Shown here in pieces: positions 1-16,850 of a stretch of DNA of 64,000 bases. This DNA is from Leptoclinus maculatus. Lineage: Eukaryota > Chordata > Actinopteri > Perciformes > Stichaeidae. Where the stretch lies: NCBI GenBank assembly GCA_032191485.1, contig JAVDOI010000002.1, positions 6,465,577 to 6,529,576 of the forward strand, in the 5' to 3' direction. Both the position numbers and the translations under genes were made by a program. Numbering within the stretch: position 1 is the first letter of the stretch; each line of letters starts with the position of its first letter. The notes under the pieces are model-generated. The model did not search any database. It was not told the DNA's origin and saw only the letters and a program-made list of their open reading frames with translations.

Positions 1-98
1 AACTGCATATTAATGCATTTATTATATCATTCATTTGAAATGCCGATTGTTATTTTATCAGTTTGAGACCACAAAAACAAAACACATCTTTCATTTCT

Positions 99-114
99 TT
101 TATTGAACTTTATT
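99..114 (-). terminator. ube2i: ube2i poly(A) signals
   Basis: Two TTTATT hexamers on the plus strand (99-104 and 109-114) read AATAAA on the minus strand. They lie about 1.27 kb downstream of the ube2i stop and are plausible polyadenylation signals for a long 3'UTR. The stretch 115-1377 holds no convincing coding sequence and would be this 3'UTR. Confidence 0.45.
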
Positions 115-1377
115 TCACAATTTTATGCCATTTATCGTGTTCTTTGTTATAATACCACACACAAATGTCAACTGGCTAAAACAATATAAAACATAACTTC
201 CACAATTTGTCATTATTTATATTATGTACATGCACTCATACATTTAGAGGCAAAAAAACTCTCAGGCCTTCGCGCTCTCTCAAGTGCACTTCCATCCGTC
301 TGCTGGTTGAGAGGCCATTCCAATGAGGATCCTTCAGCTTCTGTTGACCAGATGGACTTCAAGATGTAATAGCGTTTTGGTTTATACAGGTTTGTATTCC
401 TTTTTGTGAGCATTGTGGGAGAAAATAACCGAAGTGATGGTATGCTATTTATAACCAATACAAACGGACACATACAGCAACAGCTTTTGTTACTTTTACA
501 ATGCGACGTCTCATCTTCTCCTGCAGCAGTTTTGGGAAGCAGAAGACAAGCTCGAGTTCAATGTGTGTGTGTGTGTGAAGCTCAACACCGTGTCTGACGA
601 ATAGTTTCAGTCCCAGGTGGATTCACCAAAAAGAGAATCTGAATACTAACGTACTCTTAAGCTCCACTGCAATAAAAGATCGTTTTTAACTCCTTGGTGG
701 GAGAAACGCCCGGACCCACTCTCCTCCCGGGTCACTCTTCCATTCTGCGAGGTGGACAGAGCATCACTTCCTGCCAGAGTTTAAGCTTACAACCAATATA
801 CAAGTGCCGGGATTGTCTTCTACCTAAATTTAACGGATTCTTTTGATGCTTTTCTCCGAGACGTGAGGGACGTGTGGTCGGGACGAAACAAAGGGGATCA
901 GGAGCACAATGGGAGGAGTGACTTTCGCTGTGCAGCCGACTGCTTTATCTCAGTCCATGCCCGCTAATCGTGAACTATCTACAATACTTCTGGGTTTGAT
1001 AAAGAAAAACAAAAAAAAACAAAATGGAAGTTTAAGAATAAACAAAATCCCGTCCTCTGCCACAGACGGAGCTACACACAGAGTGGTTTGGACATCGCAT
1101 TTCTACAGCTCTGTTGAGAAGATTACTATGACTTACGGTATTAATGGAGGCATGAATGAGCATCAGCTGCGCATTCAAAACGCAGAAATACTTCTTGAAG
1201 AAGATCAAATTGGGATCTTACTGAACTTTTTGTTGTTTTAAAAGAAAGGAAGAAAAGAGAAACAGGCTCTCTTGCCACCTGTGTAATAGTTTGACAATAA
1301 TTGTGGATTCTTATTGGAGTGGTCCGTCAGGTGCTGTTTGTAACCTCCATCGGCGGGATCGGGCCCAGCGCGCCGCT

Positions 1378-3504
<2,127 letters not shown>

Positions 3505-4200
3505 TGCTGCTCATCAACGCCTCCCTGTGGAAAAACAAACCCCCAAAAATAGATTAATTATTCAATTAAAATGTGCCCACGTACTAGTATTGTAGCCCTA
3601 AATTGCTTCTTCCGAGAATAGCAGGTACACGTTGGCAATTTACGATATCGTCGAAATGTATTTACGTAGTTTATGAGACTCCTAGATATTACGAGGTAAT
3701 TAAATCTGGACATTGTACGTTAATTCCATATAAGGGCAAACATCTACAACAGTAACAAACGACGAACGGCTTAATTTCAACGGAACTTACCTCTAGTTTT
3801 ATTTAACGTTAAACACTAAAATGACGTGGGTTTGTGAACGTTAGCGTAACTAGCTAACGTTACTGTTGCGTTAACGGCGGCCGGAAAAAAAAAACACACC
3901 CTTCGACGTTCAAAAACAAACCTAGTGGGCCAGTTAGGACGTAAAGGACCAAACCGAAAGAAACTTAGATGTTACAAACATTCCCCCAAACAACCTGATC
4001 GACATATATTGGTGTTATTTTTGACAATTTACCACAGATGTGTACAACAATGTGACTCGCGACACCGTTTCGAGAGCTAGCCTATCGCAAGAAAGGACCC
4101 CAATTTGTTTATTTCGTCAGGACCTTCAGGCAGTTTTCGGGATGGCCGAGTGACACACGTCAGAGACGAGCGGCCATCTTTGTTGTGGCATTCGATGCAT
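3505..4200 (-). promoter_or_regulatory. ube2i 5'UTR/promoter region
   Basis: Stretch upstream of the UBC9 start codon. Near 4140-4190 there are GATGGCCG and CGGCCATCTT motifs in opposite orientations (YY1-like) and a TGCATGCTGGGAAGT block resembling a ZNF143/ACTACAATTCC-type housekeeping promoter element. A non-coding first exon probably lies here, but its edges cannot be fixed from sequence. Confidence 0.35.
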
Positions 4201-4744
4201 GCTGGGAAGTTCACTCCTTTGAACGATTCGATCATTTTGAGTCATGCCGCCCGCTGCTAAACGAATCACCTTTCACTCCCCATTTTTTATTTGTGTATCA
4301 TTTGTTTCACGTCAACTTGTCATGTATTCATAATAGTTGGGTCGTATGCATTATGCTTGTGCACTATTAAATGTTATTTAAAAGAGCAATATACAACATT
4401 CAGGGCATATGTCAGCAAACAACTATTTTTAATATAATAGTAGAATAATGTTCACCTGAGCAGAAACTGAAGTCACTCTCATTTGATCTTGCACCTGGTT
4501 TCTACGTTTTAATGGAGGTTGAAGCCCAGAATTGTCCTAAACACAGCAATATAAGAAAATACAGGCAGAGGTTGACAGGGTCATGATGATAGAGAGGGAT
4601 TATTTTTGTATTTTTTCTATACATTGTTCTATTTTTTTCTGGAAAATCCAACTCATTCTACCTCTGAGCTGACTATAGTGTGTCTGTGGGTGAGGGGAGA
4701 AAGCCAAATATACACTGATGAGCTTCTGTCAGTCACAGAAAGGG

Positions 4745-5270
4745 AGGTCTGATTCATTGAAGCAGTCATAGACCGTAAATAAGAAGGAGACGTAGTCATT
4801 GCGATGTCACCCATTGGTTTGTGGACTGCCGTTTTGAAGCCTGGAGTTCGACGTTTTGGCTTTTTGCAAACAGTGAAAGGGAAGTGACTATATTTGGACG
4901 GTGGAGGAGCGACGTAGAGACGCTGTGTATGGATCTGGTAGCGGTAGCAACCTGTCAATCACAACGTTGCCCGCCCAAAAGCATACTCTGCTTTATGCTC
5001 TATTTTACCATAATTTACTAAATGAACATCATGCTGTATTGAAGTAGACTTGAAACTAGCAATTGAGACCATGAACTCATGTTTACTGAGGTAATTATTC
5101 AAGTGAGAAGTAGTCATTCCCACATAGACTTCCATACAATCAAACTTCTTTTTGCAACCGGAGGAGTTGTCCCCTGCTGACCAATAGAGAGAATGCAAGT
5201 TTAAGGCACTTACGCATTGGCTTCACTTTTCGGAACTGGAGGTTGCCACCTGGAAGCAATACATACCTCT
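4745..5270. repeat. Interspersed repeat typical of percomorph fish
   Basis: Block starting near 'cagtcatagaccgtaaataag' and ending in a segment resembling a widely dispersed fish repeat (TTTTTGCAACCGGAGGAGT, then GCATTGGCTTCACTTTTCGG). It lies between ube2i and the mpst pair. Short ORFs over it are accidental. Family name not assigned. Confidence 0.6.
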
Positions 5271-6658
5271 GCAGACACAGTAAGCAAAGTCCACAACTCG
5301 AGAAGAATTGTTCAAAAAATGATGATCGTTCTCCTTTGCCCAGTGGTAATGCGCTTTTGTTCTTCTCTTTTTACCCCAATGGCACATAGCAACAGCTGAC
5401 ATCATACACAAATAATGTAACTCATTACATGCTATGTTTAACAGTTCAAAGGTGCCAATGGCATATTGCCTGTAACAAAAGACAATGATGCAGGTTAGAA
5501 GAAGTGCACAGCTTTCACTGCAATCTTCTAAGCAACTCTCAAAATACAACTCTTACTCAGCCTTTTTTTCACATTAGAAGGTCCCATATTAGTTAAATAG
5601 TGTACATTGTACAGTTGCACATAATAGCTTACTACCATGCTGTAAAAAAAAGCTAAAATACATAAACTTTGCTGTTAAGATCAGGCATATTGCCAGACAC
5701 CTCAAATCAAGCTCAGGAACCGGTCTGAACTGGTTTTGATTTCCTCTGCGTCAGCATCCCAATTTTTTTTTTCTTTTTTTTTTTTTGTGTCGTATCCTGC
5801 AGCCTTTTCATGGGCCTCATCATCTGCTTCATTATTTTTTTCATTTGCTGCGTTCACAAGTTATATTTTAGTAACTCTGTAAGGATTTAAAATGTTATGA
5901 AGTGAAATCAATACAAATAAAATATTTTGACTTAAAATAAAATTTGTATTAGACTGAGAAAAAAACAGAAAATTATTTCCTATAATCCCATGAGTTGCGA
6001 GGAAGACTTGGTCAATGTCTATTTCCTCCATCTACATTATTTTGCCCTTTGGTCTTCCATGGCCTTCTAACAAAGCTAATATTTATTTTTCTGGTTACTG
6101 AATAATCAAGTTTTTCCTCCATGTCATGAGCTGGACATGTTTTAAAGGGGAATAAAGATACGACACTGGACCCATGTATAGCATAACAAAACAACGGCCT
6201 CGCCATTTATTTAATTTACATTTGTAAAATAATTCATCAAAACATCATCAAGAAATCAAGAAAATGCACTTCTTCCAAGAACCCAACATCCCTTATCTTA
6301 GTACCCTCTTGGAGATTTCCTCATCTCTACCATCGTTAACATGACGAGATATATTAATGACAACCAAAACCATCATGTTATTTTAAAGTATTGTAAACCA
6401 TTCTGCAATATGCAACTATTGTCCTATTGAGGAAAGTCAGACAATTTGCACAAGTAGAGGAGATTTTCATTACAAGCTCACTGTGCGCGCAGCCTTATTC
6501 AGCATGACCTATCTCCTCAGTATTAGTAGAACGTACACTATGAGACTAGAGTCAGAGCCCTGATCTATCACTCTTGTTGGCAGCAGAAACACTGCTTTCC
6601 CTTGTAAATGTAACATCACACATTTGTTTGTAGTAATCCACTGCCTTTCCCCTTTCCT
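5271..6658. other. Intergenic, no gene seen
   Basis: AT-rich sequence with short T-runs. Only stray ORFs under 70 codons without splice-linked continuation. Part of it nearest 6658 should be 3'UTR of the adjacent mpst-like gene. Confidence 0.5.
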
Positions 6659-8808
6659 TCACACTTTCTTTCCCTCTCCCTCTGACACGATATGCTCCGC
6701 CGATGCCCTTTTAAACCATTCGGACCAGGAGCCGTCATAAACACACGGCCCAGGGTGCCCGAGCAGGTGAGCTGCCAGAACAACATGGCACGCTGTGACA
6801 CCGGACCCGCAGGTAGCCCAGAGTGGTTGCTCCAGGTCCACCCCCGCCTCCCGGAACAGTTTGGACAGGCCCTCAGCTCCCAGCTCCTTGCCAGAGGCAT
6901 CCAGGAAAGAAGTGAAGGGCATGTTGATTGTACCAGGGAAATGTCCCGGCAGTGTGTCTGTGAGGGTGAGACAGAGGAGTGAGAAACATGGTGAACATTT
7001 GGAGCTTTCAGCCACATGTCATGGTCTTCATCGGCAGACAGAGTTTGCTTACAGATGGTTCAGTTGTCATTCATAACAGTTAAAGATGAAGACCATGAGA
7101 TGTGGCTGAAAGTCTGGAATAAATCGAATAAGTAAACATTTTGTTTGTCAAACTAACCTACTAGTACCATAAGCTTGACATTGTGTTTGATGTAACTGCA
7201 CAAAAGTAAATAATGGATAAAATGTACTTGAAATTACACTTAATTAACAACTTTCTTATATAATCAGTTATTTTGATTCATCACAAGATCATAAATGATG
7301 TAAATATTAATTAGAAATGATATTCATTACGTATGATACATAAGAAAACAATCATGTTGGCCTATAATAAACAAAATGTGTGTTCAAAAATTGCTTCATT
7401 CTAAGAAAAATGTTGAGCCTTTTTCCCCAAAACAGTCTCGACATTGCATGAAAGCTGAGACTCTTGTGGATCCAATGAGCCCAATTGTATTCATGTGTGA
7501 TGACGTTAGTCCGCAGAGTATTTCACATTCTTTAGAAACTTGATGTCACTGCATAAAATGATCTGTTATGACCTTTAGGATCATCACAGCCTCATGAAAC
7601 TTAACAACCACAAACTAGAGATACCGAGAGCATTCACAAGATGAATGGCTTATAGGTATATTGACAATAAGATGGTTTCTGAGCATGAGAACAGAAGCGC
7701 CGAAAATGCCGTTTTTGCAGAAATCTCCAAAGGTCAAACCTTTTTGATACCGAATCACAGCATGACCTTTTCCTCTATGGTGTTCCTCAAGGTCTTGGTG
7801 TCTTAATGTGGTATTTTGGAGGAGAGTTTGATTATTTGTAACAATTCTCGAGTTAAAATGTTGCCCCAAATCTGTGTAAGAAATGGAACCCATTATTATT
7901 ATTATCATTATGTCCTAAGCCCTTTTTAAATGTTCACAATTTGTTTTAATTTTTTTTTCTGATTCATGACTAGCACAACTTTACACACTCTGCAGAGCTG
8001 CATCTCAAAACAATCTTCATGTTTACAGCTTTTCAGAGGATGTACACCACGTCTATGGGTCATCTACCGTTGACCTGCTACCCCACCACCACCTCCCACA
8101 AACAAGGGGGTCTCCGATAGTGAATAAGTCCAGCTCACCGTCTCTGGGCTCCGGCTCGGTACCCCTGAACCTCCCTGCAGACCTGGCATCCACCACCTGG
8201 ACCTTCTTGGTCCCGATGTTCTCCAACACGTCCTCGTAGCTCTTCACCCACGACGGGTTCACAGTCGCCCGGAACTCCCTGCGCTCCGGCTCGGAGCGGT
8301 CAGACGTGACCGTGTAGCCGTCAGCCAGCCAGTTCCTCATGCCCCCGTCCAGCACCGACACCGAGCTGTGTCCGAACAGCCGGAACATCCACCACACCCG
8401 GGGCGCGCAGAACGACCCGAAGTCGCTGGTGTCATACACAACCACGTGCGTGTCGTTGCCGATGCCCAGACCCCCCACGTACCGAGAGAAGTGGCTGGAA
8501 GTTGGCAGCATGTGGTCCAGCGCGGAGCTCTTGTCGCAGCAGTCGTCGATGTCAAAGAACGAGGAGCCCGGGATGTGCTTCTGCGCAAATTCAGCTCTCG
8601 GGTCCCGCTTCGTTTTCGGCAGGTACCACGACGAGTCGAGGACGCGAAGTTTGGGCCCGACGAGGTTGTTTCTGACAGCATCTGCCAGCCACTGAGCCGA
8701 CACCAGAGCCCGGGTCTGCGCCGCCATGACGAGCCGCTTAGATAATAATACAAGCTCCGTGCGCGAGAGGGGAAGGCTTGTGACTGTGCCAACACGGAAA
8801 ATTAACAT
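6659..8808 (-). CDS. mpst: 3-mercaptopyruvate sulfurtransferase, tandem copy 1
   Basis: Transfers sulfur from 3-mercaptopyruvate to thiol acceptors (cysteine catabolism, H2S/persulfide production). Two coding exons: exon 1 down to 8139 and exon 2 6957-6659, joined in frame (EPRD/DTLPGH). Two rhodanese folds: an N-terminal non-catalytic one (SWYLPKTKRD, HIPGSSFFDID, RVWWMFRLFGH) and a C-terminal one with active loop CGSGVTAC. The reactive cysteine is Cys246 counted from the Met at 8727. Loop CGSGVT marks MPST rather than TST/rhodanese (CRKGVT). Two in-frame Met codons exist, at 8808 (322 aa) and 8727 (295 aa). The extra 27 residues are Arg/Ser/Leu-rich without acids except one Glu, like a mitochondrial presequence, so dual mitochondrial/cytosolic forms are plausible as in mammals. 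Confidence 0.9.
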
Positions 8809-8827
8809 AAGAAGTCATTTGTGGCGA

Positions 8828-9574
<747 letters not shown>

Positions 9575-9709
9575 CTTAGATTTAAGGTTTATATCTCTGC
9601 TCATTTCTGGATATTAAAATATTTGTGATTGAGCTTAATGTGCGATAAATCAATCGGTATATGAAGTAATATATATATATATTTTTTAAATGCTGTAAGT
9701 GAGACTTTG

Positions 9710-12197
9710 TCACGCCTTGGTGCGCTTGCGTTTGCCCTCAGAGACCACGTGCTCTGGCGGAGCCTTGGTGAACCACTCGTACCAGGAGCCATCGTACACG
9801 GACGCCCCAGGGGCGCCGCACAGATGGGCGGCCAGCACCATGTGACAGGCGGTCACACCGGAGCCACAGGATCCACAGATTGGCTTGTTCAGGTCCACAT
9901 CGGACTCCTCGAAGAACTTCTTCAGCTTCTCCGTGGACAGCATCATGCCGTCATCCTCGACAAAGTCAAAGAAAGGCATGCATTTGGAGCCGGGGATGTG
10001 ACCCGAGTCGACACCTGTGGGGCGATGACATATTAGTATATTAGTTACAACGGTTTTGGTTGTTTCATGAGAGATTTCGGCAGGATATTTGTGTTTCTTT
10101 GTACTCTCAGTAGCAAAAAAAACAATGTCGTCACCTATTTCCGTGCACCAATCATGATTTAGCAACATTTGGAAATGATGTAGGGCTGTTTGCTTCTGTT
10201 GCTAGACCACCACTGTCAATCAAATCAAATCAAATCAACACACACAGCTGATGAAGCAAGGTCCTGAAAAGTAAGGACTTTTGATGCAGATACGGTCAGC
10301 TTTTTGTAGATAGGCTTTATAGCCTTCATCTTTTATTTAGTGATAAGTCTGTAAAGTTAAAGAAATACTACTTCTGCATTACTTCTACAGGATATTATTA
10401 AAGTGACATCAGAACAGAGTTCCTGTTATCTTTATTGACATTTGAATAAAATGACTTTGAACAAAATAAATCCCAACAAAAACAATCACACCTGTTCAAT
10501 GAACCATGTCAGGATACTTTGATGAAATCTAAAGAAATAGCCGGCGGCATATGTAAACTTCGAGATCACTTCTCTGCTTGTTGACATTTGCAGTATTGCT
10601 ACATTCAGTTCAATGACTTTTCATCTTTGTTATTTTAGGGGTTGTGAGCCCTGCTTCTCTTTGCTGTGGTGCTCTTGGTGAATTTTGATGCTGTGCCGGG
10701 AAATATAGGCTAAAATCTGACTAACACATATCCTCCTTTCTTCCAGTTAATCCCATCCTTGTCGCCAAATTGTAATATCACGATGTGTGAATCAATCAAT
10801 ATGACAGAGGCCGAACTGTACACGGTTACTGCACACTCAGCGGTTACATGGATGACAAGACAGTAGTTCCTGCAAACAGAGCTGTTAATTAATTATCAAA
10901 CTCAGTTAAATCAAACTATTTCCTTAATCTGATTACTCTGTATTTGTGCGCATGCATGTAAACTTAGTGTTTAGCTGGGAATATTATTATTCTTTTTCAC
11001 TAAAATATGTTATGTTCATGTTGCACTCAGTACTTTTGAGGTATGTATTCACACAGGAGTATACAACACAGGCTTTACCGTGTGGTTATTTCATCTAGAC
11101 TATATATTGAAAATACCAGGAAACATGATATACATCATATATGTCATTATAAAAATATGAAATTAACCATATCAGATGGAAGATATGGGACATATCGCCC
11201 GCCCTAGCCGCAAAAATCGAGAAGGTGGCAGTAAAGTAATACAGTTTATTCCCATACAATCCTAATACATTACATACATAACTTTGTCTTTAAGACCTGC
11301 TCTCCTGACAGGTATCCGTGTGAGCACAAACACAAACATCTTATTTGAGTGTGCAACTGCCCTGGTATTTACCAAAAGACTATTTAAACTTTGAAATCAC
11401 ATAAGCAGCCTTGTTAACAAGTTCATGGGTTCATAACACAACACAAGACCAAAGGTCAATAAACAAATGCACTCCCATACGTTCACAAAAGGTCTTAATA
11501 AAGAATACTTGGGTTCAAATATTAGGCTACACACACACAAACTAAACATACCCTCTCTTGGTTCTGGTTCTCTCCCACGGAACCTTTCACGGGGCCTCAC
11601 GTCCACCACCTGGAACTGCTTAGTCGCAATGTTCTCTGTAATGTCCTCAAACGACTTCACCCAGGAGCGGTTCATGGTGGCGGTGAAGCGGGCTGCTTCC
11701 GGCCGGGTGTAGGTGCTCGAGACCGGATAGCCCTCCCTCACCCAGTCCCTGAAACCCCCGTTAAGCACCGACACCTGTGGATGTCCATACAACCGGAACA
11801 TCCACCAAACCCTGGTGCAAGAAAATAACCCAAAGTCGCTGGCGTCGTAAACAACCACATGACTGTCATCTCCGATGCCCAAGTTCCCCACGTAGTCGGC
11901 GAAAAACTGCTCGGTGGGGAGCGTGTGGTCGAACTTTGAGTTCCTGTCCGTGCAATCGTCTATGTCGAAAAAAGACGTTCCCGGGATGTGAGATCGGGTA
12001 AATTCCTTCTTGCCGTCTCGTTTCATCATCGGTAGGTACCAGGACGTGTCCAGGACCCGCAGACGCGGTCCGACAAGATTGCGGTTGACCATGTTTGCAA
12101 GCCATTTTGCAGAAACAAGGGCTTGAGTTTGCAACCCCATGTTTGCGCGAGAGTCCTGGGCTTTGGTCGAAATGACCCTGAAGTATCTAATTGGCAC
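9710..12197 (-). CDS. mpst: 3-mercaptopyruvate sulfurtransferase, tandem copy 2
   Basis: Second MPST-type gene, same strand and same two-exon structure as its neighbour: exon 1 12197-11552 and exon 2 10014-9710, joined in frame (PREG/VDSGHIPG); 316 residues from the Met at 12197. N-terminal rhodanese fold shows SWYLPMMKRD, HIPGTSFFDIDD and RVWWMFRLYGH; the C-terminal fold carries CGSGVTACHM with reactive Cys265. The first ~20 residues (MPIRYFRVISTKAQDSRANM) look like a mitochondrial presequence, and an internal Met follows directly. The tail SEGKRKRTKA is strongly basic. The shared intron position and motif show the pair arose by tandem duplication, but the copies are clearly diverged. Neither has a TST-type loop, so both are expected to prefer mercaptopyruvate. 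Confidence 0.9.
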
Positions 12198-14407
12198 GAT
12201 AAGAGCTGTTTGAATTCTCTAAATGCTAAGAACATGTGTTTCAATGCTTCCTTTATTATATCCTTTAGCATATGAAACACTGGACCTTCCTTTACCAAAG
12301 GAGATAAGATAAGACCGCCCCACAGTTCCGTGCGGGTGCAACAGTTATAGAGACGCACAATTCGGCCGTTTACGAAAACAAACTATGCTTATCTTTTTTT
12401 TTTATTATTTATTTAAAAGGGACCATGTACAGTTTAAACATAAATGTCACCATTCGATGCACTGTACCAGATTGTAGTTTAAAGCTAATTTGCATCTGCA
12501 GTCCCTTGGCAGGTCAAACGAGGACAAGACAATAACACAGTAAAAGGAAAAGACACAATACAAAGATATACCATAAAGAACATACAAGACACCCAATACA
12601 ACGCTACACACAAATAGCACATCAAATTTAACAATTGTTTTCATACAGTCATAAACTAATTGGATTCGTTGATGAATATGAATAGACAATGACAATCCTT
12701 TCGTTTCATTTTATATGTATTTATTTACTTCGAACACGTAACAAATAAGTAAAAAAAACAAAAGAAATAAAATGAACAGTAAAAATAGCAAACTGTCAAT
12801 GAACAAGAAGCATCAGTAAAAAACAAAACGAGCTAGGCCTATATTAGATTATTAAAATGTTAAAAAGCTAAATATAACCGAACCGTTGAATCTACATTAT
12901 TGCACATAGGAAATACTGATGAACAGTTTCATTGATATTGCACGAGTGAATTGTCAGTTTCTACTGAAGCAGCTGTTGATTGTAAAGTGTGACAGAAGCA
13001 TGAAGGAAGGAGCTCCGGTTTCTCTCCTTCACACACAAGTGAAGCACCCTCTCACGAAAGAAGCTCTTTGTATTGCCTGCATGCACCAGTAGAACAGAGT
13101 TAAGTTTGTCATGTTTTAGTTGCGTGTTTTGGAGTCCTCCTGCATTGTAGTTTGCCATGGCAGACCTACATCAGTGACATCCGCCGTCGCATCATAATTG
13201 CGTAGTTTAGTGAAAGTGTAGTTGGATACTCTATGGCCCAATCCCAATGTCACCCCTAAGGCCTTAAACCCTGAACCCTCAAGGACTTAGACGTCGCCTG
13301 GTAAATGGTTTAGTGTGAGAGACTATAAGGGCTAACATATCACGTTGACGTCAAAAATTATGATGTACAATTGTGGGTATTTATTTTATACTTTTTACTC
13401 CCTGATTTGAAAGTCATCCAGGCTCTACCCTCACAAGATGAGGTCATTTAAAATAATATATTTACTCTTTTTTGTCAAAACAGCTTCAATGACAAAATTA
13501 AATATTTGATGAATAAATAAATATTCAGATTTCATGTGTTTTTTTTGTTTTGTCTTTAATCCGTAATATTTGTGTAAATTTAATATGACAGGCTGAACAC
13601 ACCTGTGCCGTCCTCTTTTCCCCTTTTTGTTACATCTCCAATGCGTCCACTGGTTACCCTGTGTTTAACATCACATTGCAAGGAATTGTGGGTAAGTCCC
13701 TTGGGCAAAGTCTGCATCTTTTAACCCAGCATTTCTTTATTAAGCCCTCTTTCTCTGTTTGCCCCCTTTCCATCAATATTTTCTGTCTAAATAGTGTGAA
13801 TAATTCAGGCTGACATTTTACTTCCCAGGCTGGGAGGGACTCTGTTACAGCAATTAACCAAGCCACACAACGGTAAAATTACATGTTCAGGTGTGGTGGT
13901 TTACCGAGCGGGACACAAACATAAAAACCACAGCATGAAATATAAGATAAAAAGAGAAGATTGACCATAGAACTAAAAAACACATTTGTTTCTGAAACAT
14001 GCTGGTAGATTAACGTTAAACCAACCTAAAATATTGAGCTGCATATCAAAGCTAAGTTGTGGGTGCTAGGAAGACCTCCGAGATAGTGTTTTGAGAGTGG
14101 GTATCTCAAAGATATACAATTAATTTGCCTGAACACAAGACACCTTATTCAATTTGTTTGGTCTTTGGTAGATAAAATTGGGAGCACACTGCCTGCAGAT
14201 TGAAGCACTGATGTCAGACAAACCCTAACAATATAGCAGACCATGTGCCGAGATTTTTTGTTTTTAAACAAGGATTGGTGCTTTTGACAGCAGTCCCTGT
14301 TTCATATGTCTACATTTTGCCATACATATGATAATGGTGCTGTGGTATAGTTAGATTGGGTAACAGACATGGTGCGGTTTATGAAACACACAAACAAACA
14401 GGTAAGA

Positions 14408-14450
14408 AAGAGTGAGAGAGACAGAGAGAGAGATAGAGAGATAGAGAGAT

Positions 14451-14491
<41 letters not shown>

Positions 14492-14530
14492 CAGAGAGAG
14501 AGAGGCAGAGAGACTGAGAGAGAGAGGAGG
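14408..14530. repeat. (GA)n / (GAGA)n imperfect microsatellite
   Basis: Purine dinucleotide tract with GATA and GACA interruptions. Confidence 0.95.
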
Positions 14531-15092
14531 CAATAAACGGAATTGCTTAATTGGAGTCACTGCTTCTATATTATAGGCAAACCCTTGTTTTTGTAGTCCA
14601 ACCAAGTTTTCCCACTGACTGTTCCTCCACTCTACCGACTGGCCAGATCTTAGAGAAATTTCCATATTGAGGTAAGCTGATTTTCAGTCTTAAATTGAAA
14701 AAGAAACACATGAATAATGTAGAAAAGAGATTTATAATGACTTACTCACATGTGAAGTATGTGTATCAGTATACGTCTGAAAAGTCTTGTTTTTACACAG
14801 AAGGTGTAAAAAGTAAAACAAAAAATCTTAAGAAATACCTTCTTGTGATATATTACTAAATTAAAGGTCACTTTGATATCTTTTTTTGGCAGTTTTGGGG
14901 TGATTTATTGTCTTGAGAGTAGTTTTAAAATGGAAGAATAAATAAGTCCTCAAACACAAAAGGTCGCGACACAAATAATATGTTTCATTAAGATTGAGAT
15001 GAATAGGAGACCAGAATGAACCCTGATGTATTAATATAGCATATTGACATTTTGAAGAGTACAATGTCTTTTCAGAAACTATAACAATAATA

Positions 15093-15240
15093 ATAATTTT
15101 ATTTGTACAGCACTTTTCAAGCTTGGAGCACAACGTGCTTTCCATAGACAGCAGATCATTACCAATACACAATATCAAGAAATAAAAACAGCAAAATAAA
15201 AGCACACAGTTAAAAGGCCGTATAAAATACATTTGCAGAT
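15093..15240 (-). repeat. Retrotransposon 3'-end-like repeat fragment
   Basis: ATTTGTACAGCACTTTTCAAG followed by a GTGCTTTCC-type segment resembles the 3' tail of a non-LTR retrotransposon family common in fish ('tttatttgtatagcacttttc...aagtgcttt'). Assigned by pattern only. Confidence 0.45.
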
Positions 15241-16254
15241 GAATCATCCAAAAGTATATAAGGCAGGACAGGTGAAACTATTACGAATAAACTTAAAATC
15301 AAGTGGTTGCACAACAGAGCTATATTTAAAAATAAATAAATAATACAATTAATTGTCAGGCGAAAAGGCAAGTCGGTAAAAATGTGTCATGGGACACATT
15401 GGGACACTTAATGGACTCATGGGATTTAAAAGCAGAAATAGTGTCAGCAGATCGGATACTAACCGTCAGTGATGGTTATCATTGCATTTAAAATAGAAAT
15501 GATCTTGTGTTAAATGAGAAAATCTGTTAATGAAATGTGGGTGAACTGGCCCTTTAAAGAAAGAGAAATTTGAAATGAAGAGAAAGGTTACACTTTTTTA
15601 AATCAATTTTCTGCATGTGCTTTGTTAATTTTGCCTGGTTTGAAAGAATGATTAAAACCCATTTAATGTCCATAAAATTAGATAATGTATGGAATATAAG
15701 TCAGATGTCCGTTATTGTTACATTGAAAAAGATATTATGTAATACATGGTAGTCGTAGTGCTGGTAGTACTGCTTGTATTCAGTAAATGAGCTATTGGAA
15801 TCACAAGACCTGTATCCTTGCAGAACCTGAATCCACCCTCAGATAGAATACAGACAGACAGCATTGTGTGGAGGACTTGAACTGATGCGATAAATCAGGA
15901 GAAATCTAATTTTCCAACAGTCATACTGCGAGAGATGCATTCCCTTGACAACCGGCAACCAAAAATGCTGCCGAAAAGGGAGTAAGTGCTTTCACGTGAG
16001 AGCTGTGATGCAATTAATTATCAGTCATTACTGGGTCCATATAGTTACTGGGTCCAGAGGGTATTGTCTTACACGGAAGTAAAATCTGGATAGATTCCAT
16101 TCATGTTTACAACATTAACACACAAAGAGACCTCTGTTAGACTCAGCTGTCCCTTACCAAAAATCTGATAATTGAATAACAGGTTCCACTAATGTGGAAA
16201 AGGTTGGACATCATGTGAAGGAAATGAAAAGGGAAATGACAAGTCACACTTGCC

Positions 16255-16258
<4 letters not shown>

Positions 16259-16324
<66 letters not shown>
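16259..16324. repeat. (TG)n microsatellite
   Basis: About 30 TG units with one TA interruption near the end. Confidence 0.97.
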
Positions 16325-16329
16325 TCCTG

Positions 16330-16850
16330 TATATCAGTAAACCTGAATCTAGCTTTGCTACACCTTTGCTAGCAACTCTGTAGGCACAATGATGCTTTAA
16401 GCTAAATGCGTCCACATGCTAACATGCTCACAATGGTAATGCTAACATGCTGATGTTTAGCAGGTATGTTTACCATGTTCATCGCTAGTTACTACTACTA
16501 CAACATTAGTGGGTTAGAATGATAATAAGCACTGATTCAATACAATGCACAGTTGAGGCTGATGGTATTGCAATTAGTTTTGCAGGTATTTAGTAAAAAG
16601 TATTGGGCAAATATAAATTTTGATCTGATGATGATGCTGGATGAAAAGCTTACACTTCACCAAAGTTGTTCAAACTCACCCTGAGAGGAACCTGGAATGT
16701 CTGTACCAAATTCCATTGCAATATCCTAAAGTCAACCTCATGATGGCGCCAGAGGAAATATCAGGGAGTCACCAAAGTCATGAGGACTCCAGTCCTCAGT
16801 GGACCGACCGGCTGACCGAATGATAGACTGGCATTGCCTTACCTAATGCC
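16330..16850. repeat. Interspersed repeat typical of percomorph fish
   Basis: Contains the tell-tale runs 'catgctaacatgctcac', 'gctgatgtttagcaggtatg' and 'accaaattccattgcaat', followed by 'gactccagtcctc', as in a very abundant fish repeat family. It lies about 0.4 kb upstream of the fusion gene. Confidence 0.65.

Larger units (their letters stand above)
12198..16257. other. Gene-poor, repeat-rich interval
   Basis: No multi-exon gene could be assembled. It includes a likely repeat fragment near 12400-12800, an accidental GA tract (14408-14530), and a segment at 15093-15240 (listed separately). ORFs here are short and low-complexity. Confidence 0.5.

Noticed and set aside
13343..13352. A further TGACGTCA near 13344
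   Set aside because: Isolated, no gene nearby; consistent with chance.
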